A stretch of 35,136 bases of DNA. Source: Lachnospiraceae bacterium. GTDB taxonomy: Bacteria > Bacillota_A > Clostridia > Lachnospirales > Lachnospiraceae. The notes below the pieces were generated by a model. That model searched no databases. It was not told the origin of the DNA and saw only the letters and a program-made list of their open reading frames with translations. The stretch is from NCBI GenBank assembly GCA_017464645.1, contig JAFTZF010000043.1:1-35136 (forward strand), read 5' to 3'. Of the stretch, positions 16,127 to 23,610 are shown piece after piece (position 1 is the first letter of the stretch; every line of letters begins with the position of its first letter). Made by a program: the position numbers and the translations under genes.

Positions 16127-16861
16127 ATGAAATCAAACTGTATCTGGATCACGGGAGCCTCCCGGGGCATCGGCGCTGCCATTGCCCGCAAATTTGCATC
16201 TGAGGGATGGAATCTGGCCCTGACCTGCATTCATTCCGAAGAAAAGCTCCTGGCTTTAAAAGAAGAACTGGAAAACACTTATCATATTACCTGCTGCACC
16301 TTCGTGGGGGATATGGGCGATTACGAAACCGTCACCCGGTGCCATCAGCACATTCTGGACACCTTTGGCCATGTGGATGTGCTGGTAAATAATGCAGGCA
16401 TTTCCCGTATCGGCCTGTTTACTGACCTGACCCCGGCAGACTGGCAGCAGATGCTGCAAACCAATCTGACCTCAGTATTTAACTGCTCTCATCTGGTGCT
16501 GCCCGGCATGATTCAGGCAAAAGCCGGCCGCATTATCAATATTTCCTCTGTATGGGGCTGTGTGGGCGCCTCCTGCGAAGCTGCCTATTCCACTACAAAA
16601 GGCGGTATGAATGCTCTGACTCAGGCTCTTGCCAAAGAACTGGCTCCCAGCGGTATCTCCGTCAATGCCATCGCCTGCGGTGCCATTGATACGGATATGA
16701 ACGCCTGCTTCTCTGCCGAGGAACGGATCGCCCTGGAGGAAGAAATTCCCGCCGGACGCTTTGGCCGCCCCGAGGAAGTGGCCCAGCTGGCCTGGAATCT
16801 TTGCCAGTCCTCCGATTATCTTACCGGTCAGATCATCCGACTGGATGGAGGCTGGATTTAA
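16127..16861 (+). CDS. Short-chain dehydrogenase/reductase, FabG-like
   Basis: This 244-residue NAD(P)H-dependent reductase closely resembles 3-oxoacyl-ACP reductases. TGASRGIGAAIA (9-20) is the cofactor loop, NNAG lies at 88-91, and the catalytic triad is Ser141, Tyr154 and Lys158 (YSTTK). The C-terminus GQIIRLDGGWI is typical of FabG. It is not in a fatty-acid gene cluster, so its substrate could be another ketone. ATG 16127 is chosen over an upstream in-frame ATG because GAGGAG lies 10 nt before it and the N-terminus then fits the family. Its stop codon overlaps the apbE start (TAATG). Confidence 0.88.
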   Translation: MKSNCIWITGASRGIGAAIARKFASEGWNLALTCIHSEEKLLALKEELENTYHITCCTFVGDMGDYETVTRCHQHILDTFGHVDVLVNNAGISRIGLFTDLTPADWQQMLQTNLTSVFNCSHLVLPGMIQAKAGRIINISSVWGCVGASCEAAYSTTKGGMNALTQALAKELAPSGISVNAIACGAIDTDMNACFSAEERIALEEEIPAGRFGRPEEVAQLAWNLCQSSDYLTGQIIRLDGGWI

Positions 16862-17919
16862 TGGGCAGGATATGGAATGTTAAACGGCCGGCATTTTTCC
16901 CGGCCTTTCTTTTGCTTTTTATGGGCTCTGTTCTTCTGACCGGCTGCCAGCCCAAAGTGGCCCAGCCCATTACCAGAACAGAACTGCATTTAAATACGGT
17001 GGTCACTGTTACCATTTATGACTCTGCAGACGAGGCGCTGCTGGATGAAGCCATGGCTCTGTGTGAGTACTACGAAGCCATCTTCAGCCGCACCCTGGAA
17101 ACTGCAGAGCTGGCCCGGTTGAACGCAGCTGCCAAGGACCCTGCAAATACGGGCCAGGCGCTTCCTGTTTCTGAGGACCTGGCCGCTTTAATTGAGCAGG
17201 GACTATTCTACAGTGAATTGTCCGGGGGGGCTTTTGACATTACTCTGGAACCGGTTTCTTCTCTGTGGGATTTCTCTTCTGCCGGGGAAAAGACTGCTCC
17301 TGACCCGGCAGCCATTGAAGCTTCCCTTCCTCTGGTGGATCACCGGCAGGTGGCTTTGGAAACTGACCCCGACTCTATCATTATTTTTCAGCAGGCCGGC
17401 ATGGGCCTGGATGTGGGCGCCATTGCCAAAGGCTATATTGCAGACCGCATGAAGGAACACCTGATTTCCCGGGGCGTTACAAGCGCCACCATCAACCTGG
17501 GCGGTAACCTTTTGTGCATCGGAGAAAAAACCGGTGACCAGCCCTTTAAAATCGGTATCCAGAAGCCCTTTGCAGACCACAGTGAAACCATCGCCTACAT
17601 GGAGATCCGGGATGCTTCCGTGGTCACCTCCGGTATTTACGAACGGTGCTTTGAGGACGAGGGGCAATTTTACCACCACCTCTTAAATCCCCAGACCGGC
17701 TACCCTTATTTCAACGATCTGATATCGGTCACCATCGTTTCGCCCGACTCTGTGGACGGGGATGCCCTCTCCACTGCCTGCTTCGCCCTGGGCCTGGAAG
17801 AAGGAATGAAGCTGCTGGATGATTTGGACGGTATCTACGGGGTGTTTATTACAAGAGATTATGGTATTTACTATAGTGAAGGGTTTTTAGATGCGATTCC
17901 GGTGACGGAGATGAAATAG
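16861..17919 (+). CDS. apbE: FAD:protein FMN transferase (ApbE lipoprotein)
   Basis: ApbE attaches FMN from FAD to a Thr/Ser of target flavoproteins such as Rnf or Nqr subunits, on the outer face of the membrane. The 352-residue protein begins with a lipoprotein signal peptide whose lipobox LLTGC gives Cys29. The body shows MGLDVGAIAKGYIAD, NLGGNL and the YHHLLNPQTGYP region with downstream acidic residues that bind Mg-FAD. ATG 16861 overlaps the SDR stop (TAATG) and is served by GGAGG 9 nt upstream inside the SDR gene, so the two are coupled. No target flavoprotein gene is in the window. Confidence 0.94.
   Translation: MGRIWNVKRPAFFPAFLLLFMGSVLLTGCQPKVAQPITRTELHLNTVVTVTIYDSADEALLDEAMALCEYYEAIFSRTLETAELARLNAAAKDPANTGQALPVSEDLAALIEQGLFYSELSGGAFDITLEPVSSLWDFSSAGEKTAPDPAAIEASLPLVDHRQVALETDPDSIIIFQQAGMGLDVGAIAKGYIADRMKEHLISRGVTSATINLGGNLLCIGEKTGDQPFKIGIQKPFADHSETIAYMEIRDASVVTSGIYERCFEDEGQFYHHLLNPQTGYPYFNDLISVTIVSPDSVDGDALSTACFALGLEEGMKLLDDLDGIYGVFITRDYGIYYSEGFLDAIPVTEMK
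16886..16920 (+). terminator. Terminator-like hairpin inside the apbE signal-peptide codons
   Basis: Arms GGCCGG (16886-16891) and CCGGCC (16900-16905) with an 8-base loop are followed directly by TTTCTTTTGCTTTTT. This has the form of an intrinsic terminator but lies within coding sequence just after the apbE start. It may reduce transcription past the SDR gene when apbE is poorly translated. Confidence 0.4.
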
Positions 17920-17928
17920 CGGACATTA

Positions 17929-17960
17929 TAAAAGCGAAAGGTTTTGCCTTTCGCTTTTTT
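17929..17960. terminator. Intrinsic terminator between convergent apbE and SUV3-type helicase genes
   Basis: Arms AAAAGCGAAAG and CTTTCGCTTTT pair around a short loop and end in a T-run on the plus strand and an A/T-rich run on the minus strand, so it may serve both genes. Confidence 0.8.
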
Positions 17961-19897
17961 CAATCTTCTTTGCCGTAACAGGCTCCGCACACCCGATAGG
18001 GATATGCCAGAGGCAGTGCACGACCGCAATATTTACACTTGGCAATATAATTCTTTTTATCCCGCATCAGAAAGTGCATGATGGAATCCTCTGCCCGCTC
18101 CCGCTCCCGTTTCAGACGCTCTTCGTCCAGATCCTTGCCCAGACGGACGGAAAACTGGTGATACAGATCCAGCATCTTGTAATAGGTCTCGTACTTGGGC
18201 AGGCCCTTGTCACTGCACATGGAAGGGGACGGAAACATCAGGCACACATCCGCCGTGTAGGTCTGGCAGTAATACAGCCACAGCTCCACAATGTCCCGGT
18301 TCTTAATATCAATAGAACAGGTCAGCATCCGATACAGGGTATGCTTGTCCTCAAAGCCATCAATATCCTTTCTGGCCCGATAAGCCCGCTCGTACAGGAA
18401 AAGAATTTCCTCAATACTGATCTTCTCAAAGGGCTCTGAGGGCTCCACGGATTTCCAGATTTTCAAAATCATATCCAGCGGCTCATCCAGATCCAGCAGT
18501 ACGCCGGGGAAGCCCAGGCTCACCCGCTGGATCTTTGGATCCTTCTCCTGAAACAGGGACTGAATATAAGAAAGCGCCTCCGGCCCCATGGCATTTACAT
18601 AACCGGTGTCATACATGCCGTAGCGGCCCGCCCGGCCTGCGATCTGAAGGATTTCCGGAACCAGCAAAGGCCGGCGCACCTTTCCGTCAAACTTCTCCGT
18701 CTGAATAAATAAGATCCGGCGCACCGGCAAATTTAAACCCATACCGATGGCATCTGTAGATACCACCACCTTGGTCTCATGCTCTGTAAAGAGATGGATC
18801 TGCCTGCGGCGGATTTCCGGAGGCAGGTTTCCGTATACCACGCTGGCCCGGATGCCTTCTCTTTCCAGACGGCCCGCCAGATCCAGCACTGCCCGCTTGT
18901 TAAATACAATGAGGGCGTCTCCCTCCTGTACATCCTCCGGGAAGTTAAAAGGTTCTGTCTCACAGATCAGCTCCGTCTTCCTGTCGTATCTGTGGATCTC
19001 ATAGGTGCTGTTTGTAAGCCCGATCAGGTGCAGAACCACCTGTTCTGCAGCAGGACTCATGCACACATGGATTTCCTCCGCCTGCACGCCCAGGATCGCC
19101 CGGGTCCAGGAGTGTCCCCGGTCCTCGTCTGCCACCATCTGGGCCTCATCAATGACTGCAATATCATAATTCCGGTCAATCTCCAGCATCTCTATGGTGG
19201 AGGATGTGATCCGGCTGTTTTCCTCAAAAATGCATTCCTCTCCTGTCAGCATGGTACAGGGGATGCCGGCCTCCTTCATTTTTTCATAGACCTCCAGAGC
19301 CAACAAACGCAGCGGCCCCAGATACACGCCATTTTCTGCCTGCTGCAGCTTCTCCAGAGCATGGAAGGTCTTGCCGCAGTTGGTGGGTCCGATATGCAGA
19401 ATAAAACGGCGTTTCATCTGCAGTGCACTCTGAAACTCCATCTCCGGCCGCATGGGTACCAGATCCAGTATCTGGCTTTTGATTCCCACTTCCGAATACT
19501 GCCTGCACAGACTCCGCAAAGTTTTGTTGCAGATTTCCAGGGGCTGCTCCTCCTGCAGATAGTCCAAAAGCTTCGCAGAAAGCATCTCCTTTTCACTTTC
19601 CGGCATAATGTGCAGATCCAGCCGCACCAGTTCCGGGATCACCTGATCCCGAATCTGCATGATGGATATCTTGTCCTGTCCACGGTATGCAAAATAGGCC
19701 AGATTGCGGATCCGCCTGTGATAGTCCTCCAGCCGCACCGGATTCAACTTTCCGCTGCGGATGGATTTCAACTCTGTATAAAGACCGGAAATCCTGCTCT
19801 TATAAGTCGCTTTTCCTTCCGGCCGCTTTTTCTTCTTTTTTGTGCTTTCCTGATATTGGGAATTATAAAACCGAATCAGTGTCTCTTTTTTTAACAT
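17960..19897 (-). CDS. SUV3-type ATP-dependent RNA helicase with C-terminal zinc ribbon
   Basis: This 645-residue protein is related to SUV3, the RNA helicase of the mitochondrial degradosome. Walker A GPTNCGKT is at 170-177 and motif II is DEAQ (250-253), followed by MVADEDRGHSWTRAILG, all close to SUV3. Later come STDAIGMGLNL and QIAGRAGRYG, and a SUV3 C-terminal-like segment (ILFLYERAYRARKDID). The N-terminal 160 residues are charged, with a Lys-rich patch (18-30). The last 25 residues form a four-cysteine zinc ribbon (C621, C624, C637, C640), an addition not typical of SUV3. RNA unwinding is likely; the partner nuclease is unknown. The Shine-Dalgarno sequence before ATG 19897 is weak. Confidence 0.85.
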   Translation of the reverse strand: MLKKETLIRFYNSQYQESTKKKKKRPEGKATYKSRISGLYTELKSIRSGKLNPVRLEDYHRRIRNLAYFAYRGQDKISIMQIRDQVIPELVRLDLHIMPESEKEMLSAKLLDYLQEEQPLEICNKTLRSLCRQYSEVGIKSQILDLVPMRPEMEFQSALQMKRRFILHIGPTNCGKTFHALEKLQQAENGVYLGPLRLLALEVYEKMKEAGIPCTMLTGEECIFEENSRITSSTIEMLEIDRNYDIAVIDEAQMVADEDRGHSWTRAILGVQAEEIHVCMSPAAEQVVLHLIGLTNSTYEIHRYDRKTELICETEPFNFPEDVQEGDALIVFNKRAVLDLAGRLEREGIRASVVYGNLPPEIRRRQIHLFTEHETKVVVSTDAIGMGLNLPVRRILFIQTEKFDGKVRRPLLVPEILQIAGRAGRYGMYDTGYVNAMGPEALSYIQSLFQEKDPKIQRVSLGFPGVLLDLDEPLDMILKIWKSVEPSEPFEKISIEEILFLYERAYRARKDIDGFEDKHTLYRMLTCSIDIKNRDIVELWLYYCQTYTADVCLMFPSPSMCSDKGLPKYETYYKMLDLYHQFSVRLGKDLDEERLKRERERAEDSIMHFLMRDKKNYIAKCKYCGRALPLAYPYRVCGACYGKED

Positions 19898-20010
19898 GGT
19901 ATCTCAGATTTTCCTTAAAAATGATGTTTTCGGCCACCCTGCCGCCTCTAAAAAAATTATAGCAAGTTGCCGGCAAAAGCACAAGCAAAAACGATTGCAC
20001 AACGCACGAA

Positions 20011-20036
20011 CGCCGGGCGAGTAACCTCGCCCGGCG
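20011..20036 (-). terminator. GC-rich hairpin downstream of the NhaC-family gene
   Basis: Eleven-base arms CGCCGGGCGAG and CTCGCCCGGCG pair perfectly around a TAAC loop, 34 nt after the stop codon at 20070. The following minus-strand sequence is only mildly U-rich, so terminator function is likely but not certain. Confidence 0.55.
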
Positions 20037-20069
20037 CCTGTTATCATATTTGCTTTTTAATGGTTTCTC

Positions 20070-21692
20070 TTATACCCCAGCTGTCCGCTCATTTCTGTTC
20101 TTCATAACAAACAGGAAGCCTAAGGTCAGGATAATACCAACCGGCAAAGAAATCAGTGCAGACTGGGTAAAGCCTGCCACGATGTAAGTAATAAAGGAAA
20201 TCACTGCTACACTGATGGCATAGGGCAGCTGTGTGGACACATGGTTTACATGGTTACACTGTGCACCTGCGGATGCCATAATGGTGGTATCGGAAATGGG
20301 TGAGCAGTGATCGCCGCAAACAGCACCTGCCATACATGCGGAGATGGCAACGATCATCATGCTTTCATTGCCTGCAAAGGCATCTACTACGATGGGGATC
20401 AGGATACCGAAGGTGCCCCAGGAAGTTCCGGTTGCAAAGGCCAGAACGCATCCTACCAGGAAGATGATCGCCGGCAGGAAGTTCATCAGTCCGCCTGCGC
20501 TTCCCTTTACAATGCCTTCTACAAAAGTAGCTGCTCCCAGGCTGTCAGTCATTGCCTTTAAGGACCATGCCATGGTCAGGATCAGGATCGCCGGCACCAT
20601 TGCCTTAAAGCCTTCCGGCAGACAAGCCATACAATCCTTAAAATTTAAAACTCTTCTTACCAGATATAAAATAATTGTGATCACCAGACCGAAGAAGCTT
20701 CCGTAAGCCAGACCTACAGACGCATCACAGTTGGAGAAGGCCTCGATAAAGCCTGCACCTTCAAAGAATCCACCGGTGTAGATCATACCGATGACACAGC
20801 AAATGATCAGGGAGATAATGGGAATCACCAGATCCACTACTTTTCCCTTTTCATTACCGCTCTCCTCAGTCTCTGCATTTGCATAGGGTCTGTCGGGGGT
20901 GGTATAGATATCCCCCTTTTTTGCGTTATCTTCATGACGTTTCATGGGGCCAAATTCCGCCTTCATAACAACCATAGCAACCATCATAACGATAGTCAGC
21001 AGTGCATAGAAGTTAAAGGGAATCGCACGGATAAACAAGGAAAATCCGTCTGTGCCCTCTACGAAACCGGTTACAGCTGCGGCCCAGGAAGAAATGGGAG
21101 CAATGATACAAATAGGTGCTGCAGTAGCATCGATGAGATATGCCAGTTTCGCACGGGAAACGTTGTGCTTATCTGTAACAGGACGCATGACGCTTCCTAC
21201 GGTCAGACAGTTGAAATAGTCATCAATAAAAATCAGGCAGCCCAGCAAAACAGTTGCCAGCTGTGCGCCCACACGGCTCTTGATGCGGCTGCTGGCCCAG
21301 CGTCCGAAGGCTGCGGAACCGCCTGCCTTGTTCATAAGGCTTACCATAGCACCCAGAATTACCAGAAATACCAGAATACCTACGTTGTACTTGTCAGACA
21401 GCACGCCGATAAATCCGTTCTGGAAAATGTGGTTTACGGTACCTTCAAAGCTAAAGCCTGAGTAAAACAGACCGCCCACCAGAATACCGATGAACAGAGA
21501 TGAGTAAACCTCTTTGGTGATCAATGCCAGGACAATTGCAACCACCGGCGGAACCAGTGCCCACAATGTGGCATACATGGAGGGCACATACTCTGCCTCC
21601 TCTGCTGCCAGTGCAGGGAATGCAAACCCAAGGAGCAGCACTACCAGTAAAAATACGACGGCTAAGCCTTTTCGTCTTCTTGTAACATTCAT
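20070..21692 (-). CDS. NhaC-family Na+-coupled transporter, candidate lysine transporter (LysW-like)
   Basis: This 540-residue membrane protein of the NhaC superfamily has about twelve membrane segments. It opens with an apparent signal peptide: basic MNVTRRRKG, a hydrophobic core and PALAAEEAE. NhaC features include LGCLIFIDDYFNCLTVGSVM, SCMAGAVCGDHCSPISDTT and FATGTSWGTFGI. Family members are usually annotated as Na+/H+ antiporters. In Firmicutes, lysine-riboswitch-controlled members (LysW) are proposed lysine transporters. The leader here looks like a lysine riboswitch, so lysine uptake is the better guess. ATG 21692 is chosen because AAGGAG lies 6 nt upstream; an upstream in-frame start would run through the leader RNA. 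Confidence 0.85.
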   Translation of the reverse strand: MNVTRRRKGLAVVFLLVVLLLGFAFPALAAEEAEYVPSMYATLWALVPPVVAIVLALITKEVYSSLFIGILVGGLFYSGFSFEGTVNHIFQNGFIGVLSDKYNVGILVFLVILGAMVSLMNKAGGSAAFGRWASSRIKSRVGAQLATVLLGCLIFIDDYFNCLTVGSVMRPVTDKHNVSRAKLAYLIDATAAPICIIAPISSWAAAVTGFVEGTDGFSLFIRAIPFNFYALLTIVMMVAMVVMKAEFGPMKRHEDNAKKGDIYTTPDRPYANAETEESGNEKGKVVDLVIPIISLIICCVIGMIYTGGFFEGAGFIEAFSNCDASVGLAYGSFFGLVITIILYLVRRVLNFKDCMACLPEGFKAMVPAILILTMAWSLKAMTDSLGAATFVEGIVKGSAGGLMNFLPAIIFLVGCVLAFATGTSWGTFGILIPIVVDAFAGNESMMIVAISACMAGAVCGDHCSPISDTTIMASAGAQCNHVNHVSTQLPYAISVAVISFITYIVAGFTQSALISLPVGIILTLGFLFVMKNRNERTAGV

Positions 21693-21713
21693 AACAAACT
21701 CCTTTTTTATTTT

Positions 21714-21817
21714 TGCGAAAACAAAACCACCTTCGGCAGCTTCCCCTTTCCCTGACCGCATGGTTCCCGACCTGATCCGTCCGTACTGATGAAAGCTGCA
21801 CCTCTATTATTTTCGCA
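21714..21817 (-). ncRNA. Lysine-riboswitch (L-box)-like leader, compact
   Basis: The leader RNA contains the L-box signatures AUAGAGGUGC, AGUA, GAAAGGGGAAG and GCCGAAG in the right order. Arms GCAGCUU and AAGCUGC pair to form the P2-like stem. Nine-base arms UGCGAAAAU (21817-21809) and GUUUUCGCA (21722-21714) close the element as P1, 10 nt before the ribosome binding site. The P4 and P5 helices that normally follow GCCGAAG seem absent, so the element is about 104 nt rather than about 175. No terminator is visible between it and the gene, so control, if any, would be at translation. Assignment is from memory of the consensus. Confidence 0.55.
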
Positions 21818-21833
21818 CTTTTATTTCGTTGGT

Positions 21834-21862
21834 ATCGTATCATGAAATCCGGCACATAGCAA
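21834..21862 (-). promoter_or_regulatory. Promoter for the riboswitch-NhaC transcript
   Basis: On the minus strand a -35 TTGCTA (21862-21857) and a -10 TACGAT (21839-21834) are separated by 17 bp. The predicted start lies about 10 nt before the P1 stem of the leader RNA, which fits. Confidence 0.6.
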
Positions 21863-21913
21863 GGACTATTTCCCCAATTCTCTACAAATTTTCCCGGATT
21901 TTCCTGTATTTCC

Positions 21914-22417
21914 TTAAAAACTGCGGATCTTATCCTCCGCGTCACTGCTGGTCTTGTCAATAGCGCGGACTTCCACATAATAACCGGCCTTATCATTGAT
22001 CTTTACCCAGACCTTCTCTCCGATCTTCCTGCCCAGAATGGCTTTGCCCAAGGGAGATTCCGTACTGATATAGCCCTTCAGGGAATTGCCCCGGATGGAG
22101 GTCACCAGCTTGTAGGTTTCCTCTTCCTCGTCCTCTTCAAAATACAGGGTCACTGTATTGTTCAGGCCCACCTCGTCCTCCTTGGAAGAGTCAGAGATCA
22201 CCTCTGCTGTGCGCACCATCCGCTCCAAATAGCGGATCCTGCTCTCGTTTTTGTTCTTGTCCCGCTTGGCTGCGTAGTACTCGAAGTTCTCACTTAAATC
22301 CCCGTGGGAACGTGCCTCCTTTACTGCTTCGATGGCCTCTTTGCGCACCACCAGCTTGCGGTACTCGATCTCCTCTTCGATTTTTTTGATATCATTTTCT
22401 GTGAGCTGCTCACGCAT
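21914..22417 (-). CDS. greA: Transcription elongation factor GreA/GreB family
   Basis: This 167-residue protein binds the RNA polymerase secondary channel and stimulates cleavage of backtracked RNA. The N-terminal coiled coil runs to about residue 80, with the tip GDLSENFEYYAAKRDK carrying the acidic pair that GreA uses (Asp-x-x-Glu-Asn). The C-terminal globular domain includes ISTESPLGKAILGRKIGE and ends in VRAIDK. I start it at ATG 22417, where GAGGAG lies 9 nt upstream, although earlier in-frame ATGs exist. This start overlaps the DUF4317 stop by 8 nt, so it is coupled to that gene and to the ribosomal GTPase further upstream. Confidence 0.9.
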   Translation of the reverse strand: MREQLTENDIKKIEEEIEYRKLVVRKEAIEAVKEARSHGDLSENFEYYAAKRDKNKNESRIRYLERMVRTAEVISDSSKEDEVGLNNTVTLYFEEDEEEETYKLVTSIRGNSLKGYISTESPLGKAILGRKIGEKVWVKINDKAGYYVEVRAIDKTSSDAEDKIRSF

Positions 22418-23570
22418 CTGTATCATCTCCTCTATTTCCATAGGCCACGGTCCGCACCGGCATTCCGTTGACCTGCACTTCATCATCCACAGGTACCACC
22501 AGACACAGGCGGCCATCTATCATTTTTGTCTCCAACAGGCCCATATATTCGGGATTTACCTGAATCATCACATTTGGTGTCTTCACCTCAAACTTTCGGG
22601 TATTGGTCACATTGGAAGCCAGCATGGTTCCTTGGGAGCCTGCACAGATCTCGTAGGTTCGTTCAAACTGCTCCAGCTTCTCCTTGTCCATCACACCCGT
22701 TTCGGAAAACAAACGGCGCACTTCTGCTTTGGTCAGCTCAAGGGGCTCGGGATCTTCCTTCTTTTCTTCCATCCAGGTATTCAGGGTCTCATGAATGGTC
22801 TTTACCGCCTCGTAGTCACAGGCCTCCCCCAGGGTTTCCTCCATGAGCACCTGGAAATTCTCCTTCTGGCCGCCTGCAGACACCGGCAGCGGGCAGCTTA
22901 AGAACTGTTCGATAAATTCCTCGTGAAGCTCCTCCGGCTTCTGGGAATAGTACAGCAGGCTGTGGATATCTGTGCTGCGGTCTTCAAAGGCCGGGAACAG
23001 AAATCCGCTCATGGGCATCTCCACCAGCCATTCCCGCAAACGGGTCTGGAAGCAATTTTCCTCGATATTATAGTAAAGGCCCGGCTTGGACAATTTTACC
23101 GGACAGATGCAGGCCAGAATATATTCGTACACTTCATCGGAGGCATCAAACATCTCCAGGTCGTCAGAAGCCTTGCCCGGAATATCGTAAGCCCCGTGAA
23201 TGGCCAGGATCAGATAATTCTCTCCGTAGCCGTAGGACTCAATGATCTTGTCATAAAATTCCTCCAACAGGTCCTCGTCCGTCAGCCGGCTGCTGCGCAA
23301 CCGCAGCAAAAACTCCTGGCTGCCGCCGGCTGTTTCTGCTTTCAGAGGAAAGCCTAAAGTCAGCAGATTTTTTCCGATAGTGCCTGACAGAGCCTTTCGC
23401 AGGATCTCAAAATACTTGAAGATCTCCTCCTCAGGCAGCGACAGGAAGGCTTCCCTCATCTCTGTCCGCTTATTTTTCTCACCATCTACATAGCAGCCGC
23501 AGATGCGGGTAATGGCGCATCGCTCCGGTGTAAACTGTTTCTTAATCTCCGCAATTTCTTTCTTATTCAT
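22410..23570 (-). CDS. DUF4317 family protein, function unknown
   Basis: This 386-residue soluble protein starts MNKKEIAEIKKQFTPERCAI followed by TRICGCYVDGEKNK, the characteristic opening of DUF4317, a family found mainly in Clostridia. No signal peptide, membrane helix or known catalytic motif is visible. It is acidic and mostly helical in appearance, with a beta-rich C-terminal third (KFEVKTPNVMIQVNPEYMGL). It sits between a TetM-like GTPase-nuclease fusion (gap of 40 nt) and greA (8-nt overlap), so it is probably co-expressed with both and may act in translation or transcription quality control. That link is only positional. Confidence 0.8.
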   Translation of the reverse strand: MNKKEIAEIKKQFTPERCAITRICGCYVDGEKNKRTEMREAFLSLPEEEIFKYFEILRKALSGTIGKNLLTLGFPLKAETAGGSQEFLLRLRSSRLTDEDLLEEFYDKIIESYGYGENYLILAIHGAYDIPGKASDDLEMFDASDEVYEYILACICPVKLSKPGLYYNIEENCFQTRLREWLVEMPMSGFLFPAFEDRSTDIHSLLYYSQKPEELHEEFIEQFLSCPLPVSAGGQKENFQVLMEETLGEACDYEAVKTIHETLNTWMEEKKEDPEPLELTKAEVRRLFSETGVMDKEKLEQFERTYEICAGSQGTMLASNVTNTRKFEVKTPNVMIQVNPEYMGLLETKMIDGRLCLVVPVDDEVQVNGMPVRTVAYGNRGDDTDA

Positions 23571-23610
23571 CTATCCCTCTACCTCTTCCTTGCTTTTCCT
23601 CTGTCCGCTC

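Noticed and set aside
18779..19894. 371-residue ORF antisense to the SUV3-type helicase
   Set aside because: It is an unbroken frame opposite a real gene, with no domain, start signal or conserved pattern.
20070..21692. Plain Na+/H+ antiporter annotation
   Set aside because: The family fits, but the lysine-riboswitch-like leader makes a LysW-type lysine transporter more likely, so the antiporter label was not used as the main call.
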